DNA of 64,000 nt, taken from NCBI GenBank assembly GCA_965242565.1, contig OZ251457.1, positions 1,302,001 through 1,366,000 of the forward strand. The letters are read 5' to 3'. This DNA is from CATQGW01 sp965242565. Its GTDB lineage: Bacteria > Chloroflexota > Dehalococcoidia > Bin125. The position numbers and the translations under genes are program-made. Shown here piece by piece: positions 34,162-43,211 of the stretch. Position 1 is the stretch's first letter, and every line of letters starts with the position of its first letter. The notes below the pieces were generated by a model. That model did no database searches. It was not told where the DNA came from and saw nothing but the letters and a program-made list of their open reading frames with translations.

Positions 34162-34881
34162 ATGGCATCGGACGCCCACTTCCGCGAGCAGATCGACCGT
34201 GGCGGCTTGCCGGCGGCGCTCGTCGCGGCGTTGACCGGGATCGATGCGGAGCAGCTCGCCGCATGGCGCGTGTCCGGCGTCGCGCCGGCGACGGCCGACA
34301 CGGGCGGCGACGCATCGGCAGCGCTGTACGGCTGGGACGACTACACGCGCGTCCGCTCCGCGGCGGCGCTGCTTGATCGGGGCCTGTCGTCGTCGGAAGC
34401 GGCGGCGACGCTGGCCAGGCTCGACGACGCCTGCCTCAACTGGCATGAGCTGCCGCACACTGCGAGGCGCGACGAGCCGATCGGGAAGCACCATCGCCAG
34501 CGCGCAGCGGCAGCGCTCGACGCCGCCCTGCCGGGGCCGATGACATGGGACGAGTTGCGCACAGCGCTTGAGCGCGAGGGCGCGCTGGGCAAGCTCTGCC
34601 GCTTTGCGGAGTGGATCGATATGGATCCCGCCGTGCAGGACGGCCTGCCGACACTTCGCGGGCGCAGACTCAACACGTGGGTCGTCGCCGACAACCGCAC
34701 AGCCGGTGTGAGCGATGCGGAGATCGCGCGGCAGTACGGCATCACCGTCGAGCAGGTGCGCCGTGCGGCGGCGTTCGAGCGAGCGTTGAGCGAGCGCCCG
34801 GGATCCTTCCCGTTCCGTCATACCCGCGCTTGTCGCGGGTATCTCGCCGTACACAGCGCAGCCTGCACAGGGACGCCCTAA
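34162..34881 (+). CDS. DUF433-type protein with N-terminal helix-turn-helix-like region
   Basis: A 239-residue protein. The N-terminal half has helical segments (GWDDYTRVRSAAALLDRGLS) resembling a MerR/VapB-like winged helix, and the C-terminal half has the DUF433 pattern MDPAVQDGLPTLRGRRLNTWVV, then GVSDAEIARQYGITVEQVRRAAAF. DUF433 proteins are often antitoxin-like DNA-binding partners. The last about 25 residues (from FPFRHTRAC) are translated from a dispersed GTCATACCCGCG repeat rather than from family sequence, so the original stop was probably lost. No toxin partner is adjacent. Confidence 0.7.
   Translation: MASDAHFREQIDRGGLPAALVAALTGIDAEQLAAWRVSGVAPATADTGGDASAALYGWDDYTRVRSAAALLDRGLSSSEAAATLARLDDACLNWHELPHTARRDEPIGKHHRQRAAAALDAALPGPMTWDELRTALEREGALGKLCRFAEWIDMDPAVQDGLPTLRGRRLNTWVVADNRTAGVSDAEIARQYGITVEQVRRAAAFERALSERPGSFPFRHTRACRGYLAVHSAACTGTP
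34805..34852. repeat. Dispersed inverted repeat inside the 3' end of the DUF433 gene
   Basis: The stretch contains TCCGTCATACCCGCG, then CTTG, then TCGCGGGTATCTCG. The arms TACCCGCG and CGCGGGTA are complementary. The same GTCATACCCGC/GCGGGTATGAC type appears near 29690 and, in the GTCATTCCCGC form, near 5934 and 46632. Here it sits in coding sequence, adding a foreign C-terminal tail. Confidence 0.7.
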
Positions 34882-34894
34882 CGAGCGCGCCTCG

Positions 34895-35343
34895 TCATTC
34901 CGATTGCGCTTCTTGCTCTCCGACGCGATCGTTGGCCGACTTGGCGTCTGCGGCGCTATCCGCCTGATCCAGCTGCTCGTTCATGTGTTGGAGCGCGGCC
35001 AGCCACATCGCCGCCTCTTTGGGATCGATCGGCGTGAGGACATCGTGCGTGTAGACATTCCGCGCGCCTCGCACAATCGCCAGAGCCAGGAAGAACGCAG
35101 CGGCGTGGCGGTCGCGCTCGGTGCGCGTTGAGCGCGGCGTGATCGAGAGTGCCGGAGTGCGCTCGTTCAAGACTCGCGCGATCAACGTCTGACCGTAGAG
35201 ATCGGGCAGACCAGCCAGTTCAACGCTCCGAATCAGCAGCAGCTCCGCCTCGCAGCGGACCGCTTCGCCCAAGTAGCCGTCGCGCCACAGTCTCTCGGTG
35301 GCTCATCCAGTCTCGATACGTCAATTTGGACGGTGATCGACAT
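34895..35343 (-). pseudogene. Frameshifted copy of the TIGR02391-type HEPN gene
   Basis: The C-terminal part (IVRGARNVYTHDVLTPIDPKEAAMWLAALQHM) matches the intact HEPN protein at 43817-44272, including the RNxxTHD motif. The N-terminal part is in two frames. MSITVQIDVSRLDEP runs in one frame and ATERLWRDGYLGEAVRCEAEL continues in another, so an indel near 35300 breaks the gene. An intact shorter frame (34895-35272) could still make the C-terminal domain. It follows the equally broken partner gene upstream, in the same order as the intact pair. Confidence 0.7.
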
Positions 35344-35353
35344 TGTGCAACCG

Positions 35354-36049
35354 TCAGACGCCGGCGACTCGCGCCGCGACCACGCGCGCCGCTTCCACTC
35401 CGATGCCGCGCAGTCGGACCAGACGGTTGGCGCTGTCGGGGTCGCCCCGCACCACAACCTCATCGCTCTCGTCAAGCGCGGAAACAATGTCGCAGCCGTC
35501 CAGAGCGTCATACGTGGACGCCGCACAGCGCAGATCCTCGGCGCCGGTGGCTACCGCGACGGCCGATCGACCCGCGATAACCAGCAGCGCCAACTCGCGC
35601 GTCGCTTTCGTGCGCTCGGCCGCCAGCCTGCCGCCCGGGGCGTGCAGCACCGGCGCCGAACACGTCACGTCGTAGAGAGACAACGTCTGTTCAACGTCGA
35701 TCTTGAGGTAGTCGGCGATGGCCCAGTCTCGCTGCTCCGGCGTCGCCAGCGAAACGTCGATCGAGTCCGGCTCAGGCTCGCGCTCCTGCACATCGACATC
35801 GTCGACTTCGATCGGTTCCGTCTCCAGATCATCAACGCCAGCACCGGCGACTTCGACTTCACCGAACGGCGAAGTCGGGCCGCCGTCGCGCAGCATCGCT
35901 TCGAGGACCAGCTAGAACGCCGCTTCGCGCGTCGACGGATCCACCTGATCGGCGACCACCTCGGTGACCGCCCAGGCTTCCGCAACCAGGGCGCGGAGGC
36001 CCTCGGCGGGGCCGGGCGTCGTCTGCGGCTGCGCCGCTCGAATCGTCAT
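35354..36049 (-). pseudogene. Nonsense-interrupted copy of the partner gene at 43212
   Basis: The ends match the intact gene: MTIRAAQ... EGLRALVAEAWAV...REAAF at the N-terminus and ANRLVRLRGIGVEAARVVAARV at the C-terminus. After REAAF the frame meets TAG where the intact copy has GAG (AAFEQLL), and then continues in the same frame with LVLEAMLRDGG. A single base change would explain it. Downstream sequence remains open to 35354, so decay is recent. A good ribosome-binding site (GGGAGGAA) still precedes the ATG. It lies just downstream of mfd. Confidence 0.75.
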
Positions 36050-36077
36050 TTCGCCTGTTCCTCCCGCCGTAACGGTA

Positions 36078-39000
36078 CTACGCATCGCCGCCTGCCTGCG
36101 CGGCGAGGCTGTCCAGCGCCGCCGCCAGCGGCGCGCTCCAGTTGGGCTGGCGCAGCGCCGCCGCGAGCGGTTGGGCGCGCGCAGGGCGGTAACGCAGCAG
36201 TCGGCGGCCAATTTCAACGCCGGAACCGGCGGCAATGCCGCGCTGCGCCGCGCTGAACTCCAACCCGTCGGCCAGCCGCACCACGATCGCCTCGCCCTCA
36301 TGCTGCACCGAAACTGCGCCGATCCGCGCCGCCAGGCAGCGCAGCCGCACGCTGTCGAGCAGCTGCCGGGCGGGCGGCGGAACTTCGCCGAAGCGATCGC
36401 GCAGCTCAGCTGCGATTGCTTCCACCTCGGAAACCTCTTCCGCCTGCGCGAGGCGTTGGTACACGCCCACGCGGGCGGCCAGATCCTCGATATAGCTGTT
36501 GGGAATCAGCCGCGCAATCGGCAGATCGACGCTCACCACCGGTCCGCGCCGCGGCGGCGGCGGACGCTCGCCGCTCTGCTCCGCCTTCACCTGCCGCACC
36601 GCCGACGCGAGCAGCTGTGTGAACAGCGTGAAGCCCACTGCGCCGATCTGCCCGCTCTGCTCCGCGCCCAGCAGATTCCCCGCTCCGCGAATCTCCAGAT
36701 CGCGCATCGCCACCTGGAAGCCGGCGCCCAGATCCGTCGCATCCAAAATCGTCGAGAGCCGCCTCTGCGCCACCTCCGAGAGACTCCGCCAGGGGTCGTA
36801 GAGCAGGTAGGCGAAGGCGCGGACCGACGCACGCCCCACCCGCCCCCGCAGCTGATACAACTGCGCCAGTCCCAGACGATCCGCACGGTTGATGATGATC
36901 GTGTTGACACGCGGAATATCCAAACCCGACTCGATGATCGTGCTACAGACCAGCACATCGGCTTCGTGCGCGACGAAGCGCCGCATCGTGTCGGCCAGCA
37001 CGGCGGCGGGCATCTGGCCGTGGGCGAAGAGGAAGCGGGCCTCCGGGACCAGCGCGCGCAGCTCCGCCGTCTCGCGCTCAATGCTGCGCACCTCGTTATG
37101 CAGGAAATACACCTGCCCTTCGCGCTCCAACTCGCGCAGGATCGCTTCGCGGATCACGCTGTCGTCGCGCTCCAGCAAATGCGTGGTGATCGGCAGCCGT
37201 TCCTCCGGCGGCGTGGTGATTGAGGACATATCGCGGATACCGGTCAGCGCCTGGTGCAGGCTGCGCGGAATCGGCGTGGCGGAGAGGGTCAGCACATCCA
37301 CTTCGCGGCGCAGCGACTTGAGCCGCTCCTTGTGCTCCACTCCGAAGCGTTGCTCTTCATCGATCACCACCAGCCCCAGATTGCGAAAGTTCACATCTTC
37401 CTGGAGCAGCCGATGAGTGCCGATCACGATATCGATCTGGCCCGACTTGAGCCGCCCCACCACGTTCCGCTGCTCCGCCCCGCTGCGCAGCCGCGAAAGC
37501 GCCTCGATCGTCACCGGCATCGCCGCCAGCCGCTCGGCGAACGTCTCCGCGTGCTGCTGCGCCAGCACCGTCGTCGGCGCCAGCACCGCCGCCTGATAGC
37601 CATTGGTCACCGCCTTGAACGCGGCTCGCACCGCCACCTCCGTCTTGCCGTAACCCACATCGCCGATCACGATCCGATCCATCGGACTGGCCGATTCCTG
37701 ATCGCGCCGCACCTGCTCGATCGCCGCGTGCTGCTCCGGGGTCTCGAGATAGGGAAAGCTCGCCTCCAACTCGATCTGCCACGGCGTATCCGGCCCCATC
37801 GCGATCCCCGGCAGCGCGTCGCGCTCAGCCTGGAGCGCCAACAACTGCTCGGCGATCTCCCGCACCGCGCGCTGCGCCCGCCCCCGCGCCCGACTCCACT
37901 GCTGCGTGCCCAACCGCGTCAGCGCCGGGCGTCGGTCCGACGCGCCGATGTAGGGCTGCACCCGCTCCAGATGATCAGTCGGCACCAACAAGCGATCGTC
38001 CTGCGCATAACGCAGATCCAGATATTCCCCCTCGCGGTCGCCGACCCGCTCGCGCACCACGCCGTGGAACCGCGCGATGCCGTGCTCGATATGCACGACG
38101 TAATCGCCCGGCGAGATGCGATCGAGCAGATGCGCATCCTGCGCTTCAGCCGCCGCGCGGCGGGGCAGCCGACTCGGCCGTTGCTTGGCGAAGCCGAAAA
38201 TCTCCGTATCGGATATCAATGTGAGCAGCGGCGCGTCCGTCGCGGCGTCGCGCAGCTGCCAGCCTTCGGGCAGCGCTGCGTGCCCCACGTTGATCACCCG
38301 CTCGTCCTCCGGCAGCGCATCGCCCGGGCGCAGCGTCGCAATCGACAGGCCGCGCTCGATCATCAACTCCGCCAGCCGCGCCTCCTGCAAGCTCACGACG
38401 AACCGCCGGCCGGCCGCGCGCGATGTGCTCGATGCGCCGCCGTCGAGCCTGTCGAACAGCTGCGCCAGCTTGCCGGCGAAGCGATCGACGGGGCGGAACG
38501 GCAGCCGCACATGCTGCGGCGGCGAAGCGAGCCGCGACAGTTCGACGCAGCGCGGCGCCGCATCGAGCGCCCGCTCCAGCTGCTCGGCGCTGCGCCAGGG
38601 CAGCGGCAGGCCGCGCGGAATCCGTCCGGCGCGCCCCAGCTCCACTCGCGCCGCCTCCGCGCGCTCCTCGCGCTGAACGCCACGCTCCAGCAGATCGGCC
38701 CGCTCATCCACGATCAGCAGCGCATCCTCCGGGAGATGCTCGAAGAAGTCGCCCGCCGCGATGAACGGCGTCCAGAAATCGCCGCGCGACGGATGACCGC
38801 CGGCCGCAATCTCATCCAGCGCCGCCAGCAGCTCACCTGCTTCGCTCTCCGGATCGCCGCAGGTCAGCGTCGGCGCGAGCGCCGCGGCCAACGCGCACGA
38901 CTCGCCGGTCGTCTCCAGCGCCTGGCTCAGGCGCAGCCCTTCGAGCGCCCCATACGAGCGCTGCGTCGCCGGATCAAACCGCCGCAGACTCTCGATCTCC

Positions 39001-39596
39001 TCCCCGAACAGTTCGATCCGCACCGGCGCGTCGTCGCCGGGCGGCCACAGATCGACGATCCCCCCGCGCACTGCGTAATCGGCCGGCTGCACGACCAGCG
39101 TTCGGCGCTCGTAGCCCGTCATTTCGAGCGCTGCGATCAGCCGCTCGCGGCCGAACCGCTGTCCGGGCGCAATCTGCGTCGCGGCGGCCGCCGCCGGCAG
39201 CGTCGCCTGCGTTACGGCGTCGGCGTCGGTAATCAGGATCGGCGCGCCGTACGCCAACACGCCATGGGCCAGTGCGTCGAGCGCCGCCAGCCGCGCCTCC
39301 ACCACATCCGCATCGCGCGGCTGCCGTTCGTACGGCGCGGTCTCTCGCGCCGGCAGCTGCGTAATGCGCCGCGCATGGCGCGGCGGCAGCCAGAGTGGCA
39401 GCGCCTCCAACAGTTCGGCGGCCTGCCGCGGGCTCGCCGCGAGCGCCACCACCGCCGCCTCGCAGCCGGCCGCCAGCGCCGCAATCACGGCGGGCTTCGC
39501 CGCGTCGGGCACGCCGAGCGTCCCGGCCTCGCCGGGCGGGGGCATCTGAGCGGCGACCGCCGGCAGCAGCGGCGCAAGCAGCGACTCGTTCACCAT
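36078..39596 (-). CDS. mfd: Transcription-repair coupling factor Mfd
   Basis: A 1172-residue ATP-dependent translocase that removes RNA polymerase stalled at DNA damage and recruits UvrA. Domains in order: N-terminal UvrB-like region; the RNA-polymerase-interacting CarD-like part (ISPGDYVVHIEHGIARFHGV...EYLDLRYAQDDRLLVPTDHL); superfamily 2 helicase with Walker A GDVGYGKTEVA, DEEQ in VVIDEEQRFGV, and the TRG region; and the C-terminal D7-type domain. The start (MVNESLLAPLL) is the best ATG, though no strong ribosome-binding site precedes it. Length is normal. The two pseudogenes follow downstream on the same strand. Confidence 0.96.
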   Translation of the reverse strand: MVNESLLAPLLPAVAAQMPPPGEAGTLGVPDAAKPAVIAALAAGCEAAVVALAASPRQAAELLEALPLWLPPRHARRITQLPARETAPYERQPRDADVVEARLAALDALAHGVLAYGAPILITDADAVTQATLPAAAAATQIAPGQRFGRERLIAALEMTGYERRTLVVQPADYAVRGGIVDLWPPGDDAPVRIELFGEEIESLRRFDPATQRSYGALEGLRLSQALETTGESCALAAALAPTLTCGDPESEAGELLAALDEIAAGGHPSRGDFWTPFIAAGDFFEHLPEDALLIVDERADLLERGVQREERAEAARVELGRAGRIPRGLPLPWRSAEQLERALDAAPRCVELSRLASPPQHVRLPFRPVDRFAGKLAQLFDRLDGGASSTSRAAGRRFVVSLQEARLAELMIERGLSIATLRPGDALPEDERVINVGHAALPEGWQLRDAATDAPLLTLISDTEIFGFAKQRPSRLPRRAAAEAQDAHLLDRISPGDYVVHIEHGIARFHGVVRERVGDREGEYLDLRYAQDDRLLVPTDHLERVQPYIGASDRRPALTRLGTQQWSRARGRAQRAVREIAEQLLALQAERDALPGIAMGPDTPWQIELEASFPYLETPEQHAAIEQVRRDQESASPMDRIVIGDVGYGKTEVAVRAAFKAVTNGYQAAVLAPTTVLAQQHAETFAERLAAMPVTIEALSRLRSGAEQRNVVGRLKSGQIDIVIGTHRLLQEDVNFRNLGLVVIDEEQRFGVEHKERLKSLRREVDVLTLSATPIPRSLHQALTGIRDMSSITTPPEERLPITTHLLERDDSVIREAILRELEREGQVYFLHNEVRSIERETAELRALVPEARFLFAHGQMPAAVLADTMRRFVAHEADVLVCSTIIESGLDIPRVNTIIINRADRLGLAQLYQLRGRVGRASVRAFAYLLYDPWRSLSEVAQRRLSTILDATDLGAGFQVAMRDLEIRGAGNLLGAEQSGQIGAVGFTLFTQLLASAVRQVKAEQSGERPPPPRRGPVVSVDLPIARLIPNSYIEDLAARVGVYQRLAQAEEVSEVEAIAAELRDRFGEVPPPARQLLDSVRLRCLAARIGAVSVQHEGEAIVVRLADGLEFSAAQRGIAAGSGVEIGRRLLRYRPARAQPLAAALRQPNWSAPLAAALDSLAAQAGGDA

Positions 39597-39650
39597 GGGT
39601 GTACCGCTGAGTGTATGCGGAAGCGCCGATGTCTGGTTTACGCTCGCAAC

Positions 39651-41258
39651 ATGATCACGCCCGCCGAGCTGCTCGACGCCGCCCGCGACGGTCTCTCTGA
39701 GAGCGCAACGCCATCCGTCGCCGGCGGCGACTGTGCGGCGCGCGTCTCGCTCTGGCGCGGCGGACAACGGCTCGCCGAAGCGGAAGCCTCAGCAGACGAT
39801 GCGGCGTCGGCGGTGCGAGTCGCCGCCGCTGCGCTGCGCGACGCAGATCGGGAGGGGGCATCGCTCTTCGCTGAGGCGGCGACGGACGAGCAGGCGCTGG
39901 AGGTTGAGGGGCTGGGCGGGCTACTGGCGCTGGAGCCGGACGGTTCAGGGCTGCTGCTGCGCGACGGCGATCGGGAGGCGCGGGGCTGGCCCTTCGACGC
40001 GCTGCGCGCCGAGGGGCGGCGCGCGGGCTGGGTGAAGCGACTCAACCGTAAGGCGCGCCCCCCGGGGGCGCGGCTGGCGGCGTCCACCTCGGTCGCCCGC
40101 TTCGCCACCGTTGAGGCAGCTGGGCCGGTTGAGCCGCAGGATGACGCCTACATCGCCCCCCGCTGCGGCGGCTTTCGCGTGGTGCAGGCGGAGGAGGTGC
40201 TGCCGGATCGCCTGACGGGCGCGGCGCTGCAAGCGGCGGCCTGGCTGTTGCGCCACCAGCGCGCCGACGGACTGTTCGCGTATGAATTCTCGCCGCAGAC
40301 GCAGAGTTGGTCGGCGGTGGACTCGATTGTGCGGCAGGCGGGCTGCGCCTGGGCGATCGCCTCGGTCGGTCGGGCGCGGCGCGATCGCGCGGTGTCCCGC
40401 GCCGCCGGGGCGGCGATCGACGGTCTGCTACGAACGACGCTGCGGCGCGACGGACCGGGGCGGCTGTACTATCTCGCCGCCGCGGGCGAGCCGCCGCGGC
40501 TGGGGGCAATTCCGCTGCTGCTGTTGGCGATGCTCGAAGCGCCGCCGTCGGACGGCGCGACGCGCGAAACGGTCGAGCGGCTCGCCGCCACGCTGCTGGC
40601 GATCCAGGAGCCGTCGGGCAAACTCGGCGTTACGGCGCGCGGGCTGGAGCTGGAGGGTTCGGAAACGTATTACGCGGGGCAGGTGGTCCTCGCGCTGGCG
40701 CGGCTGCACGGCGCGCGGCGGCGCGATCGCTACGCCCGCGCCATCGCCAACGCAATTGACCACTACCACGCTCGCTGGGCCGACGAGGAGGAGCGCGATC
40801 TGTCGTTCACGACCTGGATGCTGCAAGCCTGCGATGTGTGGCATCAGCTGGACGGCGGCGACGAGTCCGTCGAGTACGGCTTTGCGATGGCCGATTGGGC
40901 GCTGGAGTCGCAGCACGGCGCGGATCATCCGCACCCGCTCTGGCCCGGCGCGTTTCAGAACACGCCAGGGATCGGCACGGCGGCCTACGCCGAAGGGATC
41001 GCCTCGGCGCTGGCGCTGGCGCAGCGGGTGGGCGATGCGGAACGGGAGGCGCGTTACCGCGCGTCGCTGCTCGGGGCGATGCGATTCCTGTTGCAGCTGA
41101 CCGTTGAGGCGTCGGACGCGCCGTTTATCGGCGGCGACGAGCAGATCGGCGCGCTGCGCAGCGCGCTGCACCGGCCCGGTCTGCGCTGCGACAACGCGCA
41201 GCATTTCATCATGTCGGCGCTGCGCGCGCGCGCGCTGGCGTTCGCGCAGGATTCGTAA
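39651..41258 (+). CDS. Uncharacterised protein, degenerate AMMECR1-like N-terminus and alpha/alpha-toroid-like C-terminus
   Basis: A 535-residue protein. The N-terminal about 160 residues faintly resemble the AMMECR1 fold (RVSLWRGGQRLAEAEA, then WPFDALRAEGRRAGWVKRLNRKARPPG); the resemblance is weak. From about residue 190 repeated helical hairpins with aromatic/Gly turns (WLLRHQRADGLFAYEF, ETYYAGQVVLALARLHGARR, TWMLQACDVWHQL) suggest an alpha/alpha-barrel as in terpenoid cyclases or polysaccharide-modifying enzymes. The long open frame upstream on this strand is only antisense to mfd; the start at 39651 is an ATG located between mfd and this gene. It ends 3 bp before pth. Confidence 0.65.
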   Translation: MITPAELLDAARDGLSESATPSVAGGDCAARVSLWRGGQRLAEAEASADDAASAVRVAAAALRDADREGASLFAEAATDEQALEVEGLGGLLALEPDGSGLLLRDGDREARGWPFDALRAEGRRAGWVKRLNRKARPPGARLAASTSVARFATVEAAGPVEPQDDAYIAPRCGGFRVVQAEEVLPDRLTGAALQAAAWLLRHQRADGLFAYEFSPQTQSWSAVDSIVRQAGCAWAIASVGRARRDRAVSRAAGAAIDGLLRTTLRRDGPGRLYYLAAAGEPPRLGAIPLLLLAMLEAPPSDGATRETVERLAATLLAIQEPSGKLGVTARGLELEGSETYYAGQVVLALARLHGARRRDRYARAIANAIDHYHARWADEEERDLSFTTWMLQACDVWHQLDGGDESVEYGFAMADWALESQHGADHPHPLWPGAFQNTPGIGTAAYAEGIASALALAQRVGDAEREARYRASLLGAMRFLLQLTVEASDAPFIGGDEQIGALRSALHRPGLRCDNAQHFIMSALRARALAFAQDS

Positions 41259-41261
41259 CAG

Positions 41262-41900
41262 ATGGCGCGGCGAATCAAGCTTCCCAAACTGCGCAACCGC
41301 GGCTTTGCGCCGCTGCGCGATGCGCGCCTGATCGTCGGGTTGGGCAACCCCGGCCCGGAGTACGCGCAGCACCGCCATAACGCCGGCCTGCGCGCCGCCG
41401 AGCACGCCCGCGCAATGCTGGGCTTGCCGCAGCCGCAGCGCGAGCGCCTGTTTCGGATCGCGCAGGGCGAAACGGAGTACGGGCCGGTCGCGGTTGCGCT
41501 GCCGCGCACCTGGATGAATGAGAGCGGGCGAGCGGTGCAGGCGTTGCTGACACTGTATCGGGCGCAACCCCAGCAACTGATCCTGTTGGTCGACGAACTC
41601 GACCTCCCGCCCGGCCGCATCCGCATGCGTCCGAGCGGTTCCGACGCCGGCCAGCGCGGAATGCGCTCGATTCGAGAAGTGATCGGCGCACTGGAGTTTC
41701 CGCGAGTGCGGATCGGCGTAGGGCGGCCGATGGCGGATGGCCGGGCGTCGCACGATCCGGAGGATGTGGCGGCGCATTTGCTTGCGGATCCAAGCCGCGC
41801 AGAGCGCGAGATCCTGCATCCCGCGGAGCAGCGCGCCGCGGAGGCGGCGGTACATCTGCTCACGCATGAGCCTGAGGAGACGATGAACCTATTCAACTGA
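41262..41900 (+). CDS. pth: Peptidyl-tRNA hydrolase
   Basis: A 212-residue enzyme that frees tRNA from dropped-off peptidyl-tRNA. The motif GLGNPGPEYAQHRHNAG holds the catalytic His; TWMNESG, LLVDELDLPPGRIRMRP and GSDAGQRGMRSI follow in the usual order. It has a short basic N-terminal extension (RRIKLPKLRNRGF) before the fold. The gene begins 3 bp after the previous one, so the two are probably co-transcribed. Confidence 0.95.
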   Translation: MARRIKLPKLRNRGFAPLRDARLIVGLGNPGPEYAQHRHNAGLRAAEHARAMLGLPQPQRERLFRIAQGETEYGPVAVALPRTWMNESGRAVQALLTLYRAQPQQLILLVDELDLPPGRIRMRPSGSDAGQRGMRSIREVIGALEFPRVRIGVGRPMADGRASHDPEDVAAHLLADPSRAEREILHPAEQRAAEAAVHLLTHEPEETMNLFN

Positions 41901-41918
41901 GGCTGCTATCATCGCCGC

Positions 41919-43121
41919 ATGACGATGCCCAGCCGCGCCGAGATTCGTCCTGTCTTGCTGCGGGTCCTGCACAGGCTCGGCGGGCAAGCGCGCCGGCGCG
42001 ACGCGGTGCCAGCTGTCGTCGCCGAGTTTCCGCAGATCACCGATCAGGAGCTGACCGAGCCGCAGGCCAGCGGCCGAGGGAGCAAACTCGAGAATCGTAT
42101 CGCGTGGGTTCGCCAAGAATTCCTGATCAGCGGCCACATTGACAGTTCCGAGCGAGGCGTGTGGAAGCTGACGCCGAAAGGCGCAGCGGCCGCGGTTGAG
42201 GGCACTCCGCCCGAGGTTCCGGAACCGCTGGATGGAATCGACGAGACGGATCTGGCGCCGCCCGTGCCGCCAGTCGTCGCCATCGTGCCCAACGACTTCG
42301 AGCGGAGTGCGGTCGAGTTGCTGGAGGCGGGCACCGATTCCGCGCGTCCCGGCCGGCTGGAGCAGAGCGTCGCGGCGGCGCTGGCGCTGCTGGGATTCGA
42401 AACCGAGGTCATCGGCGGATCCAGTAACACGGATGTGCTGGCCATCGCGCCGCTCGGCATTGATCGCTACACGATGGTCGTGGACGCCAAGTCAACGTCG
42501 GGCGGGAGGGTTTCGGAACACCAGATCAACTGGGTTTCGCTGCGAGATCACCGTGAGGCAAATGGGGCCGACTTCGTTGTGGTGGTCGGTCCCGACTTTT
42601 CGTCCGGCCAGCTACGCGACCGCGCGACGGATTTCAGCGTCTGTCTGCTCACGACCAACGAGCTTGCCGAGCTGGTGCGCCGGCAGGCGGAGACGCCTGT
42701 CTCTTTGACGGAGCTGCGTCCGCTGTTCGCCGCCTCACCGCTGGCGCGCGCCGCGCTGGAAGTGGTCGACGCTGCCGCAGAGCGGCGCACCCGACGGATG
42801 CGTCTGATCGAGCGCATTCTGCATACCATCGGCGATTACAATCGGCTCAAGCCTGATCTGGTGCTGGCCACGCCGGAAACGCTGTTCGGCCTGATGCTGA
42901 GGGACGTCAGCGAAAATATCAGTATCGAAGAGATCGAGCAGGCGTTCGCGCTGCTGCTGGCGCTGGGCACCGTGCGTCAGGAGGGGAGCGGCTACGTCTC
43001 GTCAACCTCGTTGAGCGGGGCGCAACAGATGCTCAACGCACTCGGTCGTCTCAGCCTCGCGCCGGAGCAGGAGGAAGAGCGTCTCGTCGCGGAGGACAAG
43101 CCGGTCGATCTCAGTTCCTGA
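41919..43121 (+). CDS. Mrr-like restriction endonuclease (winged helix plus PD-(D/E)XK core)
   Basis: A 400-residue protein with an N-terminal Mrr_N-like winged helix (residues about 1-100; EIRPVLLRVLHRLGGQARRRD, then GVWKLTPKGAA) and a nuclease-like core around 150-250: LLGFETEVIGGSSNTDVLAIAP with Asp near 171 and MVVDAKS with Lys near 191, the D...(D/E)xK pattern. The C-terminal part looks like another helical DNA-binding region. Type IV Mrr enzymes cut DNA with foreign methylation; whether this one is methylation-dependent is unknown. It begins 18 bp after pth and is followed by a two-gene HEPN module. Confidence 0.75.
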   Translation: MTMPSRAEIRPVLLRVLHRLGGQARRRDAVPAVVAEFPQITDQELTEPQASGRGSKLENRIAWVRQEFLISGHIDSSERGVWKLTPKGAAAAVEGTPPEVPEPLDGIDETDLAPPVPPVVAIVPNDFERSAVELLEAGTDSARPGRLEQSVAAALALLGFETEVIGGSSNTDVLAIAPLGIDRYTMVVDAKSTSGGRVSEHQINWVSLRDHREANGADFVVVVGPDFSSGQLRDRATDFSVCLLTTNELAELVRRQAETPVSLTELRPLFAASPLARAALEVVDAAAERRTRRMRLIERILHTIGDYNRLKPDLVLATPETLFGLMLRDVSENISIEEIEQAFALLLALGTVRQEGSGYVSSTSLSGAQQMLNALGRLSLAPEQEEERLVAEDKPVDLSS

Positions 43122-43211
43122 TCGTCCGGGATCCGCACATGCGATCAACCAAGGCGACGGCGGCGCGATCGGGCGTGCGAAACCAGCTAGACTTGGATGT
43201 GGAGGGCGATC

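Noticed and set aside
37254..39650. Very long plus-strand open frame opposite mfd, joined to the gene at 39651
   Set aside because: It is the antisense of the clear mfd gene. Its Arg/His-rich composition is what high third-position GC gives on the opposite strand. Only the part from 39651 is coding.
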